Below, in pieces: positions 39,863 to 49,145 of a stretch of 64,000 bases of DNA. Each line of letters begins with the position of its first letter. Position 1 is the first letter of the stretch. The notes beneath the pieces were generated by a model. That model was not told the origin of the DNA. It did no database searches and worked only from the letters and a program-made list of their open reading frames with translations. The DNA is from Mycolicibacterium celeriflavum (GTDB lineage Bacteria; Actinomycetota; Actinomycetes; Mycobacteriales; Mycobacteriaceae), in NCBI RefSeq assembly GCF_010731795.1, contig NZ_AP022591.1, positions 806,001 to 870,000 on the forward strand. The letters are read 5' to 3'. A program made the translations under genes and the position numbers.

Positions 39863-40489
39863 CTAGAGCCGGGCGCCCTGCCACGTGGCAAGGCAGCCAC
39901 CGCCCGCCAGCGCCAGCGCAACGCCGTCGGTCTCTATATGGCTGCCCGGATAGTGCAACTCGCTGACAATCGCCATCGGCGCGCCGAGTTCGTCGTCGGT
40001 CACCGAGCCGCTGCCCATTTCGACGCGATGGCGCAGCAGGGCGGACCCGTCGACGTCCGCGTGCAGCGACCCGGCCCAAAAACCCTGCCGCTCAGCAGAT
40101 CTACCAATCTGAACACGCTCCCGCAGCCGGACGCGACCAGATCCGGTGAGGTCAATCCGGGTAGCGGCGATGTGCCGTGACGTGGCGGCCACCACGGTGG
40201 GCTGCGGATCGACGTCGAGATCTCCTGCCACCTCCAGTGTCCAGACCGCGTGTGACTCATTCGTTCTCGGGCCCGGCAGCGTCACCGTCGCCGCTGCGGT
40301 GCGCACCCGCAGTAACGCGCCAGGCTCGACCACGATCCGCACACGTACTGCGTCGCCACCGAGCGGGGTGGCGGCCACCGACACCAAATGCACTGTGTGG
40401 GGTTCGGTCTCGCGTGCGGCGAGCCCGCCCGTGCATTCGATGCGCGGCCGGCGGTCGCGACGGGCGACGACGAGGACGTCTGAACGCAC
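39863..40489 (-). CDS. ureD: Urease accessory protein UreD
   Basis: This 208-residue nickel-insertion chaperone is similar to mycobacterial UreD (Rv1853): VHLVSVAATPLGGDAVRVRIVVEPGALLRVRTAAATV, then IGRSAERQGFWAGSLHADVDG. UreD joins UreF and UreG on apo-urease to load nickel. The GTG start overlaps the ureG stop by one base (TAGTG). It is the last gene of the urease operon. Confidence 0.9.
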   Translation of the reverse strand: MRSDVLVVARRDRRPRIECTGGLAARETEPHTVHLVSVAATPLGGDAVRVRIVVEPGALLRVRTAAATVTLPGPRTNESHAVWTLEVAGDLDVDPQPTVVAATSRHIAATRIDLTGSGRVRLRERVQIGRSAERQGFWAGSLHADVDGSALLRHRVEMGSGSVTDDELGAPMAIVSELHYPGSHIETDGVALALAGGGCLATWQGARL

Positions 40490-41193
40490 TAGACCGAATC
40501 CTCGCTACTCCCCGACGCGTGCGCAGATACCCGCAGCTGCTCACGCACCCAGGCAAGCACGGCGGTGGCCGCAGGGTCGTCGGTCAGCGAGATCAGCACT
40601 GTCGGCCGGTCACCACGCACCGTCGCCGCGTCGCGACGCATCACCTCGAGATCAGCCCCGACGCGCGGCGCCAGATCGGTCTTGTTGACCACCAACAGAT
40701 CTGAATAGGTCACCCCCGGCCCGCCCTTCCGCGGCACCTTGTCGCCGCCGGCCACATCGATGACGAAGATCTGCACGTCAACCAGCCCGGATGAGAAGGT
40801 GGCCGTCAGGTTGTCACCGCCGGACTCGACCAGGATCAGGTCGAGCCGCTCGTTTTCCGCGATGAGGTCGTCGATGGCATCGAGGTTGGCGGTGATGTCG
40901 TCGCGGATTGCGGTGTGGGGACAGCCGCCGGTCTGGACCGCGGCGATCCGCCCATCGGGCAGCACGGCGTGGCGGCGCAGGAAGTCGGCGTCCTCGGTGG
41001 TGTAGATGTCGTTGGTAAGCACCGCCAGGGACAACTCGTCGCGCAGCTGCCTGCACAGCGCCGCGACGAGCGCGGTCTTGCCAGAGCCGACGGGGCCGCC
41101 GATGCCGATGCGCAGCGGCTCTCCCGGCTCTCGGCGTCGCTTCGGCCGGTCGGTGTGATGGTGTGGCTGACCGTCGAGGAAATGCGGTGGCAT
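40489..41193 (-). CDS. ureG: Urease accessory GTPase UreG
   Basis: This 234-residue GTPase powers nickel delivery to urease. The P-loop is [14 protein letters not shown] at about residues 31-44. The metal-binding CPH motif lies in [14 protein letters not shown], and the guanine-specificity motif is [14 protein letters not shown]. The N-terminus has a His-rich HHHTD run that could bind nickel. The sequence agrees with mycobacterial UreG (Rv1852). Confidence 0.94.
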   Translation of the reverse strand: MPPHFLDGQPHHHTDRPKRRREPGEPLRIGIGGPVGSGKTALVAALCRQLRDELSLAVLTNDIYTTEDADFLRRHAVLPDGRIAAVQTGGCPHTAIRDDITANLDAIDDLIAENERLDLILVESGGDNLTATFSSGLVDVQIFVIDVAGGDKVPRKGGPGVTYSDLLVVNKTDLAPRVGADLEVMRRDAATVRGDRPTVLISLTDDPAATAVLAWVREQLRVSAHASGSSEDSV

Positions 41194-41203
41194 CGCTTCT
41201 CTT

Positions 41204-41839
41204 TCAGGAGACGAACAAGGGTCGTTCGCGTTGGGTGTGCCGCTGGGCCAGCGCGTCCAGCAGCGGATCGGACAGGTCGGAAAGTTCCTTGGCCGCCTCG
41301 GCGGCGGTCTGTTCGCACAACGTGGACAGCTCGAACGTCAGCGCTGCGACGTCACCGGGGTCGAGGGCGAGCAGACGCTGGGCGGCCGTCGCCGAACCGG
41401 TCATGGTGGTATAGACGATCGACAGCGCGGTGAGGTCGGGGGTCATCCCGCTGGCCGCACCGACCGCGCCCGCCGCTACGGCTAGGTGCGGCGTGCTTCC
41501 GAGCGTGCCCCAGCCACCGTCCGGCCAGACCCGACGCGCCAGCCGGACCAGGCCGCGACCCTGTGCGCGGGAGGCCCGCCGGGCGGCGGGAGCGGGTGTG
41601 CGAGCATCGGTTTCGCGGTCCGCATGGGAGATGCCGAGGTCGCCGGCGTGCACCGCGGCCGCCACCGATGCCGTCACCAGGCCGTGGGTACGGATTCGGC
41701 GACGCAGGTATGCCCGAAGCGTGGGCAGGTCGCAGACCCGCCCCTCTGTAACGGCCTGCTCGACACCTCCGGAATGCACGTGCCCGCCCGTCGGGAGCCG
41801 CGAGTCGGACAGCGCGAGTAGCGTGGCCAAGTGGGTCAA
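41204..41839 (-). CDS. ureF: Urease accessory protein UreF
   Basis: This 211-residue helical protein begins [30 protein letters not shown], nearly the same opening as M. tuberculosis UreF (Rv1851). It continues with [33 protein letters not shown] and ends [14 protein letters not shown]. The start is an uncommon TTG, supported by an AGGAG seven bases upstream and by matching the family length. It acts with UreD and UreG as the GTPase-regulating platform. It starts 10 bases after the ureC stop. Confidence 0.9.
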   Translation of the reverse strand: MTHLATLLALSDSRLPTGGHVHSGGVEQAVTEGRVCDLPTLRAYLRRRIRTHGLVTASVAAAVHAGDLGISHADRETDARTPAPAARRASRAQGRGLVRLARRVWPDGGWGTLGSTPHLAVAAGAVGAASGMTPDLTALSIVYTTMTGSATAAQRLLALDPGDVAALTFELSTLCEQTAAEAAKELSDLSDPLLDALAQRHTQRERPLFVS

Positions 41840-41849
41840 AGGTGAACTC

Positions 41850-43571
41850 CTAGAAGAGGAAATAGCGCTGCGCCATGGGTAGTTCGGCGGCGGGCGCCTC
41901 CTGCCACACGTCGCCGTCGATACGCACGGTGAACGTGTCCGGGTCGACGTCGATGGCGGGAAGCGCGTCGTTGAGAGGCATCTGAGCTTTACTGACTTGC
42001 CGAACATCGCGGACGGCTACCAGACGCCGATTGACGGCCAGGCGGTCGGCGAGCCCGTCATCGACAGCCTGCGGCGAAACGAAGTGCACCGATGTGGCCG
42101 CCGCGGCCGCAGGCGCCGCGCCGAACATCGGTCGGGGCAGCACGGGCTGCGGCGTGGGAATCGACGCGTTCGCGTCGCCCATGGCGGCCCATGCGATCAT
42201 TCCGCCCTTCAGCACCGCGTACGGGCGGACCCCGAAAAACGCCGGTTCCCACAGCACGAGGTCGGCCAGTTTGCCGACCTCGACCGATCCGACCTCGTGG
42301 TCGAGTCCGTGCGCGATAGCCGGGCAGATGGTGTATTTGGCGACGTAGCGACGGGCGCGGGTGTTGTCTGCTTCGTTATCGCCGGGTAGCGCGCCGCGCC
42401 GTCGCTTCATCACGTGTGCGGTCTGCCAGGTGCGGATGACCACCTCCCCGATACGGCCCATGGCCTGCGAGTCGCTGCCGATCATCGAGATCGCCCCGAT
42501 GTCGTGTAGCAGATCCTCGGCGGCCATCGTCGAGGGCCGGATCCGACTCTCGGCGAACGCGAGATCCTCGGGCACCTGGGGGTTGAGGTGATGGCACACC
42601 ATCAACATGTCGAGGTGTTCGTCAAGCGTGTTGACGGTGTGCGGCCGGGTCGGATTCGTCGAACTCGGTAGAACGTATGCCTCGGCGGCGACCCGGATGA
42701 TGTCGGGTGCGTGGCCGCCCCCCGCGCCCTCGGTGTGGTAGGCGTGGATCGAGCGGCCATTGATCGCGCCGATCGTGTCCTCGACGAAGCCTGCCTCGTT
42801 GAGCGTGTCGGAGTGAAGTGCGACCTGCACACCGGAAGCGTCGGCGACGGTAAGGCAGGCATCGATCGCCGCAGGAGTCGACCCCCAGTCCTCGTGAAGT
42901 TTGAAACCCGAAGCGCCGCCGCGCAACTGCTCCCACAATGAGTCGGTGTTGACCGTGTTTCCCTTGCCGAGCAGGGCTACGTTCATCGGCCACGAGTCCA
43001 GCGACTCGAGGATGCGCGCGAGATGCCACGCCCCGGGGGTGACGGTGGTGGCCTTGCTGCCCTCGGCTGGGCCGGTGCCGCCGGCAACGATTGTGGTGAT
43101 GCCGCCGCCGAGCGCCTCCGCCATGAGCTGCGGGCAGATCAGGTGCACGTGGCAGTCGATCGCTCCCGCGGTGACGATACGTCCGTTGCCCCCGATGATT
43201 TCCGTCGACGGCCCGACGACGAGCTCGGGATGCACGCCGGACATGATGTCGGGGTTGCCTGCCTTGCCGATGCCGACGATGCGGCCGTCGCGGATACCTA
43301 TGTCGGCTTTGATGATTCCCCAGTAGTCGATGATCACCACGCCGGTGATCACGGTGTCGGGCGCCCCGTCGGCCCGGGTCGCGCGCCCCTGTCCCATCGA
43401 CTCGCGCAATACCTTGCCGCCGCCAAACACCGCCTCGTCACCTGCCCGGCCGGGGCCGCCGCTGCGATCCTCGGTGATTTCCACGAACAGATCCGTGTCG
43501 GCCAACCTGATCCGGTCGCCGGTCGTCGGCCCGAACAGCGCGGTATACCTGGCGCGAGACAGTTCGCTCAT
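41850..43571 (-). CDS. ureC: Urease alpha subunit (catalytic) UreC
   Basis: This 573-residue subunit holds the two-nickel active site, which splits urea into ammonia and carbamate. All expected metal ligands are visible: the HVH pair in [11 protein letters not shown], the Lys to be carbamylated in [15 protein letters not shown], His in [13 protein letters not shown], His in GGGHAPDI, the catalytic flap His in [10 protein letters not shown], and Asp in [11 protein letters not shown]. The length is normal. It starts 4 bp inside the ureB stop region. Confidence 0.96.
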   Translation of the reverse strand: MSELSRARYTALFGPTTGDRIRLADTDLFVEITEDRSGGPGRAGDEAVFGGGKVLRESMGQGRATRADGAPDTVITGVVIIDYWGIIKADIGIRDGRIVGIGKAGNPDIMSGVHPELVVGPSTEIIGGNGRIVTAGAIDCHVHLICPQLMAEALGGGITTIVAGGTGPAEGSKATTVTPGAWHLARILESLDSWPMNVALLGKGNTVNTDSLWEQLRGGASGFKLHEDWGSTPAAIDACLTVADASGVQVALHSDTLNEAGFVEDTIGAINGRSIHAYHTEGAGGGHAPDIIRVAAEAYVLPSSTNPTRPHTVNTLDEHLDMLMVCHHLNPQVPEDLAFAESRIRPSTMAAEDLLHDIGAISMIGSDSQAMGRIGEVVIRTWQTAHVMKRRRGALPGDNEADNTRARRYVAKYTICPAIAHGLDHEVGSVEVGKLADLVLWEPAFFGVRPYAVLKGGMIAWAAMGDANASIPTPQPVLPRPMFGAAPAAAAATSVHFVSPQAVDDGLADRLAVNRRLVAVRDVRQVSKAQMPLNDALPAIDVDPDTFTVRIDGDVWQEAPAAELPMAQRYFLF

Positions 43572-43882
43572 GAGGCGTCCAGTCGGCCCGGCGGTTGTAG
43601 GCTCAGCCCGTGGACCTCGCGTGACCCGGTCAGCGGTACCAGCGAAACATGCTGGACGACACCGGGTTCGAAGCGAACAGCGGTACCGGCTGGAATGTCG
43701 AGCCGGTGGCCGTGGGCAGCGTCACGGTCGAACTCCAGAGCAGCATTGGCCTGCGGCAGATGCACATGGCTGCCGACCTGGACAGGCCTGTCGCCGGTGT
43801 TGACGACGTCCAGTTCGATGCGTCGCGCGCCCGCATTGATCTCGATATCGCCCTGCCCGTGGACGATTTCACCCGGGATCAT
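43568..43882 (-). CDS. ureB: Urease beta subunit UreB
   Basis: This 104-residue structural subunit starts [18 protein letters not shown] and contains [16 protein letters not shown] and GTAVRFEPG, the standard UreB core. The length equals that of the M. tuberculosis protein. It overlaps ureA and ureC by 4 bp each. Confidence 0.94.
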   Translation of the reverse strand: MIPGEIVHGQGDIEINAGARRIELDVVNTGDRPVQVGSHVHLPQANAALEFDRDAAHGHRLDIPAGTAVRFEPGVVQHVSLVPLTGSREVHGLSLQPPGRLDAS

Positions 43883-44181
43883 CGGATGGGATGGTGGACG
43901 GTAACGAGCTTGGTGCCGTCCGGGAATGTCGCCTCCACCTGGACGGCGTCGAGCATTTCGGGAACGCCTTCCATGACATCCTCGCGACCGAGCACCTCGC
44001 GGCCGCTGACCATCAACTCTGAAACTGTGCGACCGTCGCGGGCACCCTCGAGGAGGTGGTCGCTGATCACCGCGACCGCCTCGGGGTGGTTGAGCTTGAG
44101 GCCGCGCGCCTGTCGGCGGCGCGCCAGTTCGGCGGCATACGAGAGCAGCAGCCGGTCCTGTTCGTGCGGGGTCAACAGCAT
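43879..44181 (-). CDS. ureA: Urease gamma subunit UreA
   Basis: This 100-residue structural subunit starts [20 protein letters not shown] and has [23 protein letters not shown] and [15 protein letters not shown]. The ATG at 44181 gives the family length; a GTG six codons upstream is possible. It is the first structural gene of ureABCFGD, 55 bases after the thioesterase gene on the same strand. Confidence 0.94.
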   Translation of the reverse strand: MLLTPHEQDRLLLSYAAELARRRQARGLKLNHPEAVAVISDHLLEGARDGRTVSELMVSGREVLGREDVMEGVPEMLDAVQVEATFPDGTKLVTVHHPIR

Positions 44182-44236
44182 AGTGCGGGATATTGCCACG
44201 CCAAGCGGCTTTCAGCAGCACACCCGCTGCTGACCC

Positions 44237-44653
44237 TCACTCGGCGGGCATGTTCTGCAGCCGCACCTGCCCACGCGCGACGAGTCGGTCATCGTCGTCG
44301 GTGATGGTGATCTGCCACAACTGCTGGCGCCGGCCGCGGTGGATCGGTGCGGACACCGCGGTGACCGTTCCCGACGAGATGGCCCGCAGGAAGTCGGTGT
44401 TGTTGTTGACGCCGACGACGTGCCCGCCGCCGTTGTCGGCGATCCAGAGGGCTGCCGAGACGCTGGCCAGGCTTTCGACGATCGAGCAGTACACGCCGCC
44501 GTGCACGATGCCGTACGGCTGCAGCAGCTTGTCCTCGATCTTCAGCTGTGCCCGGCCGCCGTCGGGGCCGAGTTCGAGATAGGTCAGGCCGAGCTCGGTG
44601 TCGAAGCCCTTGCCCAGTTCGGAACGTAGGTCCGGGGTCGCATCGGGGGTCAC
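44237..44653 (-). CDS. PaaI-family thioesterase (Rv1847-like)
   Basis: This 138-residue hotdog-fold thioesterase has the helix motif YGIVHGGVYCSIVESLASVSAALWI, with HGG and the downstream catalytic acidic residue (Glu in VESLAS). GVNNNTDFLRAISSG follows. It resembles Rv1847, located upstream of ureA in M. tuberculosis as here. The substrate is probably an acyl-CoA thioester; its link to urease is unclear. The GTG start is divergent from the rhodanese gene, about 64 bp apart. Confidence 0.8.
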   Translation of the reverse strand: MTPDATPDLRSELGKGFDTELGLTYLELGPDGGRAQLKIEDKLLQPYGIVHGGVYCSIVESLASVSAALWIADNGGGHVVGVNNNTDFLRAISSGTVTAVSAPIHRGRRQQLWQITITDDDDRLVARGQVRLQNMPAE

Positions 44654-44717
44654 GCGAACGTGTCTACACGCTCCCCGACATCATGACCGCGCCGGGTGGT
44701 TGGAGATAAGGTCAATC

Positions 44718-45095
44718 ATGGCCAAGACCGCGAAAGACCTCGTTGCAGAAGCCAACGCCGTGGTACCCAAGATCTCCCACGACGAGGCTCGGGAACTGAT
44801 CACCAAGGGAGCATTGGTCGTCGACGTCCGCGACGCCCCCGAAGTGGAGAAGAGCGGCAAGGTAGCAGGCGCCGTGCACGTGCCGCGCGGCATGCTGGAG
44901 TTCCGCGCGGACCCCGAGTCGCCGTACCACGACCAGCACTTCTCCAAGGACAAGCCCGTGATCCTGTACTGCGCATCCGGCGGGCGGTCGGCGCTGTCGG
45001 GTCAGGCGCTCACCGAGCTCGGCTACCAACAGGTCTACAACCTCGGTGCGTTCGGCGACTGGGCCGACAGCGGAGGCGCCGTCGAAAAGGCTTGA
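44718..45095 (+). CDS. Rhodanese-like sulfurtransferase
   Basis: This 125-residue single-domain rhodanese has the active-site loop YCASGGRSALSGQ with the nucleophile Cys at about residue 85. The opening LVVDVRDAPEVEKSGKVAGAVHVPRG is typical. It may transfer sulfur from thiosulfate or a persulfide to an acceptor. The ATG at 44718 gives the usual N-terminal helix. It is followed by a strong hairpin. Confidence 0.85.
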   Translation: MAKTAKDLVAEANAVVPKISHDEARELITKGALVVDVRDAPEVEKSGKVAGAVHVPRGMLEFRADPESPYHDQHFSKDKPVILYCASGGRSALSGQALTELGYQQVYNLGAFGDWADSGGAVEKA

Positions 45096-45118
45096 CACAG
45101 AAGGGTTTCGCATGGATG

Positions 45119-45235
45119 CGGATGGGCCCCACACCAATGGTGTGGGGCCCATCCTCCGTGTGGACCGGGGGTCTCTGCAGCCCTCAGGACTCCGGCGCGG
45201 TCCGGTGGTTCTCGGTTGATCTTCGGTCGATCTCT
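45119..45235 (-). ncRNA. Candidate iron-regulated small RNA (MrsI-like)
   Basis: On the minus strand a promoter (TTGCTT at 45271-45266, 18-base spacer, TATGCT at 45247-45242) overlaps an iron box. Transcription from about 45235 would give an RNA of about 117 bases with no start codon in a plausible ORF, ending in a perfect 16-bp hairpin. The RNA has an exposed AGACCCCCGG segment before the hairpin. M. tuberculosis MrsI (ncRv11846) is an IdeR-controlled sRNA beside Rv1846c, on the strand opposite to it. Here the RNA lies between the Rv1847-like and Rv1846c-like genes in the matching orientation. Sequence identity to MrsI is not checked. Confidence 0.6.
45120..45154. terminator. Perfect 16-bp hairpin, bidirectional terminator
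   Basis: The arms GGATGGGCCCCACACC and GGTGTGGGGCCCATCC surround a 3-base loop. It lies 24 bases after the rhodanese stop and at the end of the predicted minus-strand small RNA, so it can end both. No U-tract follows. Confidence 0.75.
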
Positions 45236-45244
45236 GCCAAGAGC

Positions 45245-45263
45245 ATAGGCAAGGCTGCCCTAA
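45245..45263 (-). promoter_or_regulatory. Iron box (IdeR site) without a downstream protein gene
   Basis: On the plus strand ATAGGCAAGGCTGCCCTAA agrees with the IdeR/DtxR consensus TTAGGTTAGGCTAACCTAA at 14 of 19 positions. It overlaps the promoter spacer and -10 of the predicted small RNA, and also the stop codon of the FhuF-like gene. Confidence 0.65.
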
Positions 45264-46036
45264 TTAAGCAAGACCTTCCCTGCGGCGGCCCGGGACGTGC
45301 CCCGCACGGGCAAGCCGAATCCCACGAGTGCGTCGAGCACCGCCTGGCCGCGCCGCATGCTCGTCCACTCGCTCGACCCGGCGAGCAGCGGCACCTGGGT
45401 CGCCGCGCTGACGACCGCTCCCCCCACGACGTGCCACATCGCGGCGACCGACATCGCGCCCGCGCTGATCTCGCTCAGCTTGGCGAACAGAGGCCCGAGC
45501 GCGCGGTGACTGCGGTGCGCGACCCACGTCGTCAACGCAGCCTCGCTGGGCAGCGCCACGATGCCGTCGCGCGTCGAGCACCCGCCGCGGGCCGACCCGT
45601 GCCCGAAGCACGGATCATCCGGAAGGGCCCGCAGTGTCGGGTCGACGACGCCGACCCAGTCGATCGCACCCTCGGAGTCGACGTGCACCCACAAATTCTC
45701 CAGGCCGGTGTCCCATGCCCGCCCTTCGAGCACCAGGAGCGGTACCACGCGTCCGACGACGACGTGGGCCAGGGTCGCCGCCAACTGGTGGGCCACGGCC
45801 GCGCGGCTGTCGGTCTCCTCGGCCGCCAGGTCGAACATGACCTGCAAGCGCTCGGTCGTCAGCGCCTCGGCCAGCGGCCACCATCGCCGCCGGGACAAGT
45901 CACCCATCACCGCGACGCCGTACACCCGCGGACACTCGGGGTAGAGCGCGCGCAGCCGTCGACTCGACTCATGCAGCGGCAGCGTCCTGCGGATCGCCAT
46001 GCTCGCGATGAGGGGATCGTCGACCAGAACCGTCAT
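45260..46036 (-). CDS. FhuF-like, iron-regulated protein
   Basis: This 258-residue protein has a helical N-terminal half and a C-terminal half with LSEISAGAMSVAAMWHVVGGAVVSAATQVPLLAGSSEW, resembling FhuF-like ferric siderophore reductases of actinobacteria. The CysCys cluster that binds iron-sulfur in FhuF is not visible; the only Cys near the centre are in PCFGHGSARGGCSTRDG. It may therefore be a divergent member. An iron box lies 20 bases upstream of the start, so expression is probably repressed by iron through IdeR. Siderophore-related function is inferred mainly from that site. Confidence 0.6.
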   Translation of the reverse strand: MTVLVDDPLIASMAIRRTLPLHESSRRLRALYPECPRVYGVAVMGDLSRRRWWPLAEALTTERLQVMFDLAAEETDSRAAVAHQLAATLAHVVVGRVVPLLVLEGRAWDTGLENLWVHVDSEGAIDWVGVVDPTLRALPDDPCFGHGSARGGCSTRDGIVALPSEAALTTWVAHRSHRALGPLFAKLSEISAGAMSVAAMWHVVGGAVVSAATQVPLLAGSSEWTSMRRGQAVLDALVGFGLPVRGTSRAAAGKVLLN

Positions 46037-46055
46037 AGGGCCTCCCGATATCGAG

Positions 46056-46074
46056 TTAGGTAAGCCTTACTATA
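46056..46074 (-). promoter_or_regulatory. Iron box (IdeR site) upstream of FhuF-like gene
   Basis: TTAGGTAAGCCTTACTATA matches the IdeR consensus TTAGGTTAGGCTAACCTAA at 13 of 19 positions, with a perfect left half except one base. It is 20 bp upstream of the FhuF-like start, in promoter position. Confidence 0.75.
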
Positions 46075-46202
46075 GCTAGGCACGCGAGGACGGCTAGACC
46101 CTGTGACTGCTTTCACACCGCCGCAAGAACGGGCGGTGACCACGGCCGGAGTGGAGTTCGGGGCGATCTGCCTGCTGTCCACGGTGCGAAATACGACACA
46201 CG

Positions 46203-46219
46203 GTAGTAACCAGTAGTAA
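46203..46219 (+). promoter_or_regulatory. Direct repeat upstream of blaI (possible BlaI operator)
   Basis: Two copies of GTAGTAA occur 10 bp apart (46203-46209 and 46213-46219), 34 bases before blaI. BlaI regulators bind TAC/GTA-rich sites and repress their own genes, but the sites usually form inverted repeats, so this assignment is tentative. The second copy could also be a -10 element. Confidence 0.35.
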
Positions 46220-46253
46220 GCTGGATCCACGGCCTCTAGGAGATGAACTGACC

Positions 46254-46670
46254 ATGGCGAAGTTGACGCGTCTAGGGGATCTAGAACGCGCGGTGATGGA
46301 CCACCTGTGGTCCACGCGCGAGCCCCAAACCGTGCGCCAAGTTCACGAGGCGCTCGCCGCCGATCGCGACTTGGCCTACACCACGATCATGACCGTGTTG
46401 CAACGGCTGGCGAAGAAGAACCTCGTCGTCCAGCACCGCGATGACCGCGCCCACCGCTACGCGCCGACCCACGGCCGTGACGAGCTTGTCGCGGGTCTGA
46501 TGGTCGACGCGCTAGACCAGGCCGCCGATTCCGGCAGTCGGGAGGCGGCACTGGTGCACTTCGTCGAGCGGGTCGGCGCCGACGAAGCCGCGGCGCTGCG
46601 TCGTGCGCTAGCCGAATTCGAGAGCAAGCACGGCGTCGCGCCGCCCGCTGGCAATCCGGGCACCGGCTGA
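46254..46670 (+). CDS. blaI: BlaI/MecI-family transcriptional repressor
   Basis: This 138-residue regulator has a winged-helix DNA-binding domain: LGDLERAVMDHLWST, then LAYTTIMTVLQRLAKKNLVVQHRDDRAHRYAPT. A C-terminal helical dimerisation part follows. In mycobacteria BlaI (Rv1846c) represses beta-lactamase and cell-wall stress genes and is inactivated by proteolysis. The adjacent M56 protease gene supports the same pair here. Confidence 0.9.
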   Translation: MAKLTRLGDLERAVMDHLWSTREPQTVRQVHEALAADRDLAYTTIMTVLQRLAKKNLVVQHRDDRAHRYAPTHGRDELVAGLMVDALDQAADSGSREAALVHFVERVGADEAAALRRALAEFESKHGVAPPAGNPGTG

Positions 46671-46684
46671 GGGAGACTTACAGC

Positions 46685-47605
46685 GTGTCCGCGCTGGCCT
46701 TCACCGTCATGGCGCTGGTCCTGTCCGGACCGGTGCCCGCCGTGCTGGCCCGCGCATCCTGGCCGTTCCGCGCGCCCCGGGCGGCCATCGTGCTGTGGCA
46801 GGCGATCGCGCTGGCGGCCGTGCTGTCGGCGTTCTCGGCCGGCATCGCGATCGCGAGTCGGCTGTTCGCGCCGGGTCGCGACGGCAGACCGACCGCGACG
46901 TTCACCAGTGAGATAGCTGTATTGGGCTGGCCGGTCTGGATCGCCTACGTGGTGGTTTTCGCGCTGACGCTGGTCGTCGGCGCTCGACTGATCGCCGCGG
47001 TACTGCAGGTCGCGATCGCGACACGGCGCCGACGAGCTCATCACCGGATGGTGGTGGACCTCGTCGGGAAATCGCAGAAGAACCGGTTGCGCATCCTCGA
47101 CGTGGACCAACCGCTGGCCTATTGCCTGCCTGGGGTACGAAGCCGAGTGGTCGTCAGCGAAGGGACGCTGACGACGTTGGCGGACAACGAGATCGCGGCC
47201 ATCCTGTCGCACGAACGGGCCCATCTGCGGGCCCGCCACGATCTGGTCCTCGAGATGTTCACCGCCGTGCACGCGGCGTTTCCGCGCTTCGTCCGCAGCG
47301 CAAACGCGCTGGACGCGGTGCGTCTGCTGATCGAGATGCTGGCCGACGACGCGGCGGTGCGCATCGCCGGTCCCACTCCCCTGGCCCGTGCCCTGGTCGC
47401 CTGCGCGTCCGGCCGCACGCCGTCGGGTGCGCTGGCGGCGGGCGGGCCGACCACGGTGCTGCGGTTGCATCGTCTCGGCGGGGAACCCAACAGCCTGGCG
47501 CTGGCCGCTTGCGCGTACTCGGCCGCAGCCGCGGTGCTGGTGGTGCCGACCATCGCGGTGGCCCTGCCGTGGCTGACCGAACTGCAACGCCTGTTCGCCG
47601 CATAG
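46685..47605 (+). CDS. M56-family membrane metalloprotease (BlaR1-like, Rv1845c)
   Basis: This 306-residue membrane protein has several helices and the zinc motif HERAH (in ILSHERAHLRARHD), an HExxH variant, with the downstream LIEMLADDAAV supplying another ligand. It lacks the penicillin-sensing C-terminal domain of staphylococcal BlaR1, as in other mycobacteria. It probably cleaves BlaI in response to envelope stress. The GTG start is 14 bases after the blaI stop, with GAGGGAG just upstream. Confidence 0.85.
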   Translation: MSALAFTVMALVLSGPVPAVLARASWPFRAPRAAIVLWQAIALAAVLSAFSAGIAIASRLFAPGRDGRPTATFTSEIAVLGWPVWIAYVVVFALTLVVGARLIAAVLQVAIATRRRRAHHRMVVDLVGKSQKNRLRILDVDQPLAYCLPGVRSRVVVSEGTLTTLADNEIAAILSHERAHLRARHDLVLEMFTAVHAAFPRFVRSANALDAVRLLIEMLADDAAVRIAGPTPLARALVACASGRTPSGALAAGGPTTVLRLHRLGGEPNSLALAACAYSAAAAVLVVPTIAVALPWLTELQRLFAA

Positions 47606-47662
47606 GGACATCCCACGCCCCACGAAGCGTTCACCACAACAAAACAACGAAAGGCTGCCCGA

Positions 47663-49126
47663 ATGAGCTCTGACGCTTCCGCTTCGACCACCGGTACCGC
47701 TCAGATCGGGGTCACCGGCCTCGCCGTCATGGGATCGAACATCGCGCGGAACTTCGCCCGGCACGGATACACCGTCGCCCTGCACAACCGCTCGGTCGCC
47801 AAGACCGACGCGTTGCTCGAGCAACACGGCTCCGACGGCAAGTTCGTGCGCAGCGAGACCATCTCGGAATTCCTTGACGCGCTGGAGAAGCCGCGTCGGG
47901 TGCTGATCATGGTCAAAGCCGGAGAACCTACCGATGCGGTCATCAACGAGCTCGCCGACGCGATGGACGCAGGCGACATCATCATCGACGGTGGCAACGC
48001 GCTCTACACCGACACGGTCCGCCGGGAGAAGGCGATGCGCGAGCGTGGTCTGCACTTCGTCGGGGCCGGCATCTCCGGCGGCGAGGAGGGCGCACTGAAC
48101 GGTCCGTCGATCATGCCCGGCGGCCCGGCCGAGTCCTACACGTCGCTCGGCCCACTGCTCGAGGAGATCTCCGCGCACGTCGACGGCGTGCCGTGCTGCA
48201 CGCACATCGGTCCCGACGGCGCGGGCCACTTCGTGAAGATGGTGCACAACGGCATCGAATACTCCGACATGCAGCTCATCGGCGAGGCCTACCAACTGCT
48301 GCGCGACGGCCTCGGCAAGTCGGCCGGTGAGATCGCCGACGTCTTCGACGAGTGGAACACCGGCGATCTGGACAGCTTCCTGGTGGAGATCACCGCGAAG
48401 GTGCTGCGCCAGACGGACGCCAAAACCGGCAAGCCACTTGTCGACCTCATCCTCGACGAGGCCGAGCAGAAGGGCACCGGCCGCTGGACGGTGAAGTCGG
48501 CGCTCGATCTCGGCGTGCCGGTGACCGGGATCGCCGAGGCGGTGTTCGCCCGCGCCCTGTCCGGATCGGTGGCCCAGCGAGAGGCCACCACCGGACTGGC
48601 CTCCGGTGTACACGGCCAAAAGCCCACTGACGCAGCGAAGTTCACCGAGGACGTTCGCCAGGCGCTGTACGCGTCGAAGATCATCGCCTACGCGCAGGGC
48701 TTCAACCAGATTCAGGCGGGCAGCGCCGAGTACGACTGGAACATCACCCCCGGCGACCTGGCCACCATCTGGCGCGGGGGCTGCATCATCCGCGCCAAGT
48801 TCCTCAACCGGATCAAGGACGCGTTCGACGAGGACCCCGACCTGCCGACGCTGATCGTGGCGCCGTACTTCCGCAGCGCGATCGAGGCGGCGATCGACGG
48901 CTGGCGCCGCGTCGTCGTCTCCGCCACCGAACTCGGCATCCCGATTCCCGGGTTCTCCTCGGCGCTGTCCTACTACGACGGCCTGCGTCAGGAGCGGCTG
49001 CCGGCCGCACTCACCCAGGGTCTGCGCGACTACTTCGGCGCGCACACCTACGGCCGGATCGACGCCGACCGCACCAAGCGCTTCCACACGCTGTGGAGCG
49101 GCGACCGCAGCGAGGTCGAGGCGTAA
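47663..49126 (+). CDS. gnd: 6-phosphogluconate dehydrogenase, decarboxylating
   Basis: This 487-residue enzyme of the pentose phosphate pathway oxidises 6-phosphogluconate to ribulose 5-phosphate with NADP. The cofactor motif is IGVTGLAVMGSNIARNFARHGYTVALHNR, the substrate motif is GAGISGGEEGALNGPSIMPGG, and the catalytic Lys lies in GAGHFVKMVHNGIEYSDMQLI. The C-terminal helical domain with FNRIQ-like sequence is complete. It corresponds to Gnd1 (Rv1844c). A terminator hairpin follows. Confidence 0.95.
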   Translation: MSSDASASTTGTAQIGVTGLAVMGSNIARNFARHGYTVALHNRSVAKTDALLEQHGSDGKFVRSETISEFLDALEKPRRVLIMVKAGEPTDAVINELADAMDAGDIIIDGGNALYTDTVRREKAMRERGLHFVGAGISGGEEGALNGPSIMPGGPAESYTSLGPLLEEISAHVDGVPCCTHIGPDGAGHFVKMVHNGIEYSDMQLIGEAYQLLRDGLGKSAGEIADVFDEWNTGDLDSFLVEITAKVLRQTDAKTGKPLVDLILDEAEQKGTGRWTVKSALDLGVPVTGIAEAVFARALSGSVAQREATTGLASGVHGQKPTDAAKFTEDVRQALYASKIIAYAQGFNQIQAGSAEYDWNITPGDLATIWRGGCIIRAKFLNRIKDAFDEDPDLPTLIVAPYFRSAIEAAIDGWRRVVVSATELGIPIPGFSSALSYYDGLRQERLPAALTQGLRDYFGAHTYGRIDADRTKRFHTLWSGDRSEVEA

Positions 49127-49145
49127 GCCTCCACCGAAACTGCGG

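Noticed and set aside
44712..45152. Minus-strand open frame opposite the rhodanese gene
   Set aside because: It begins inside the terminator hairpin and lacks a ribosome-binding site; the plus-strand rhodanese has clear family motifs.
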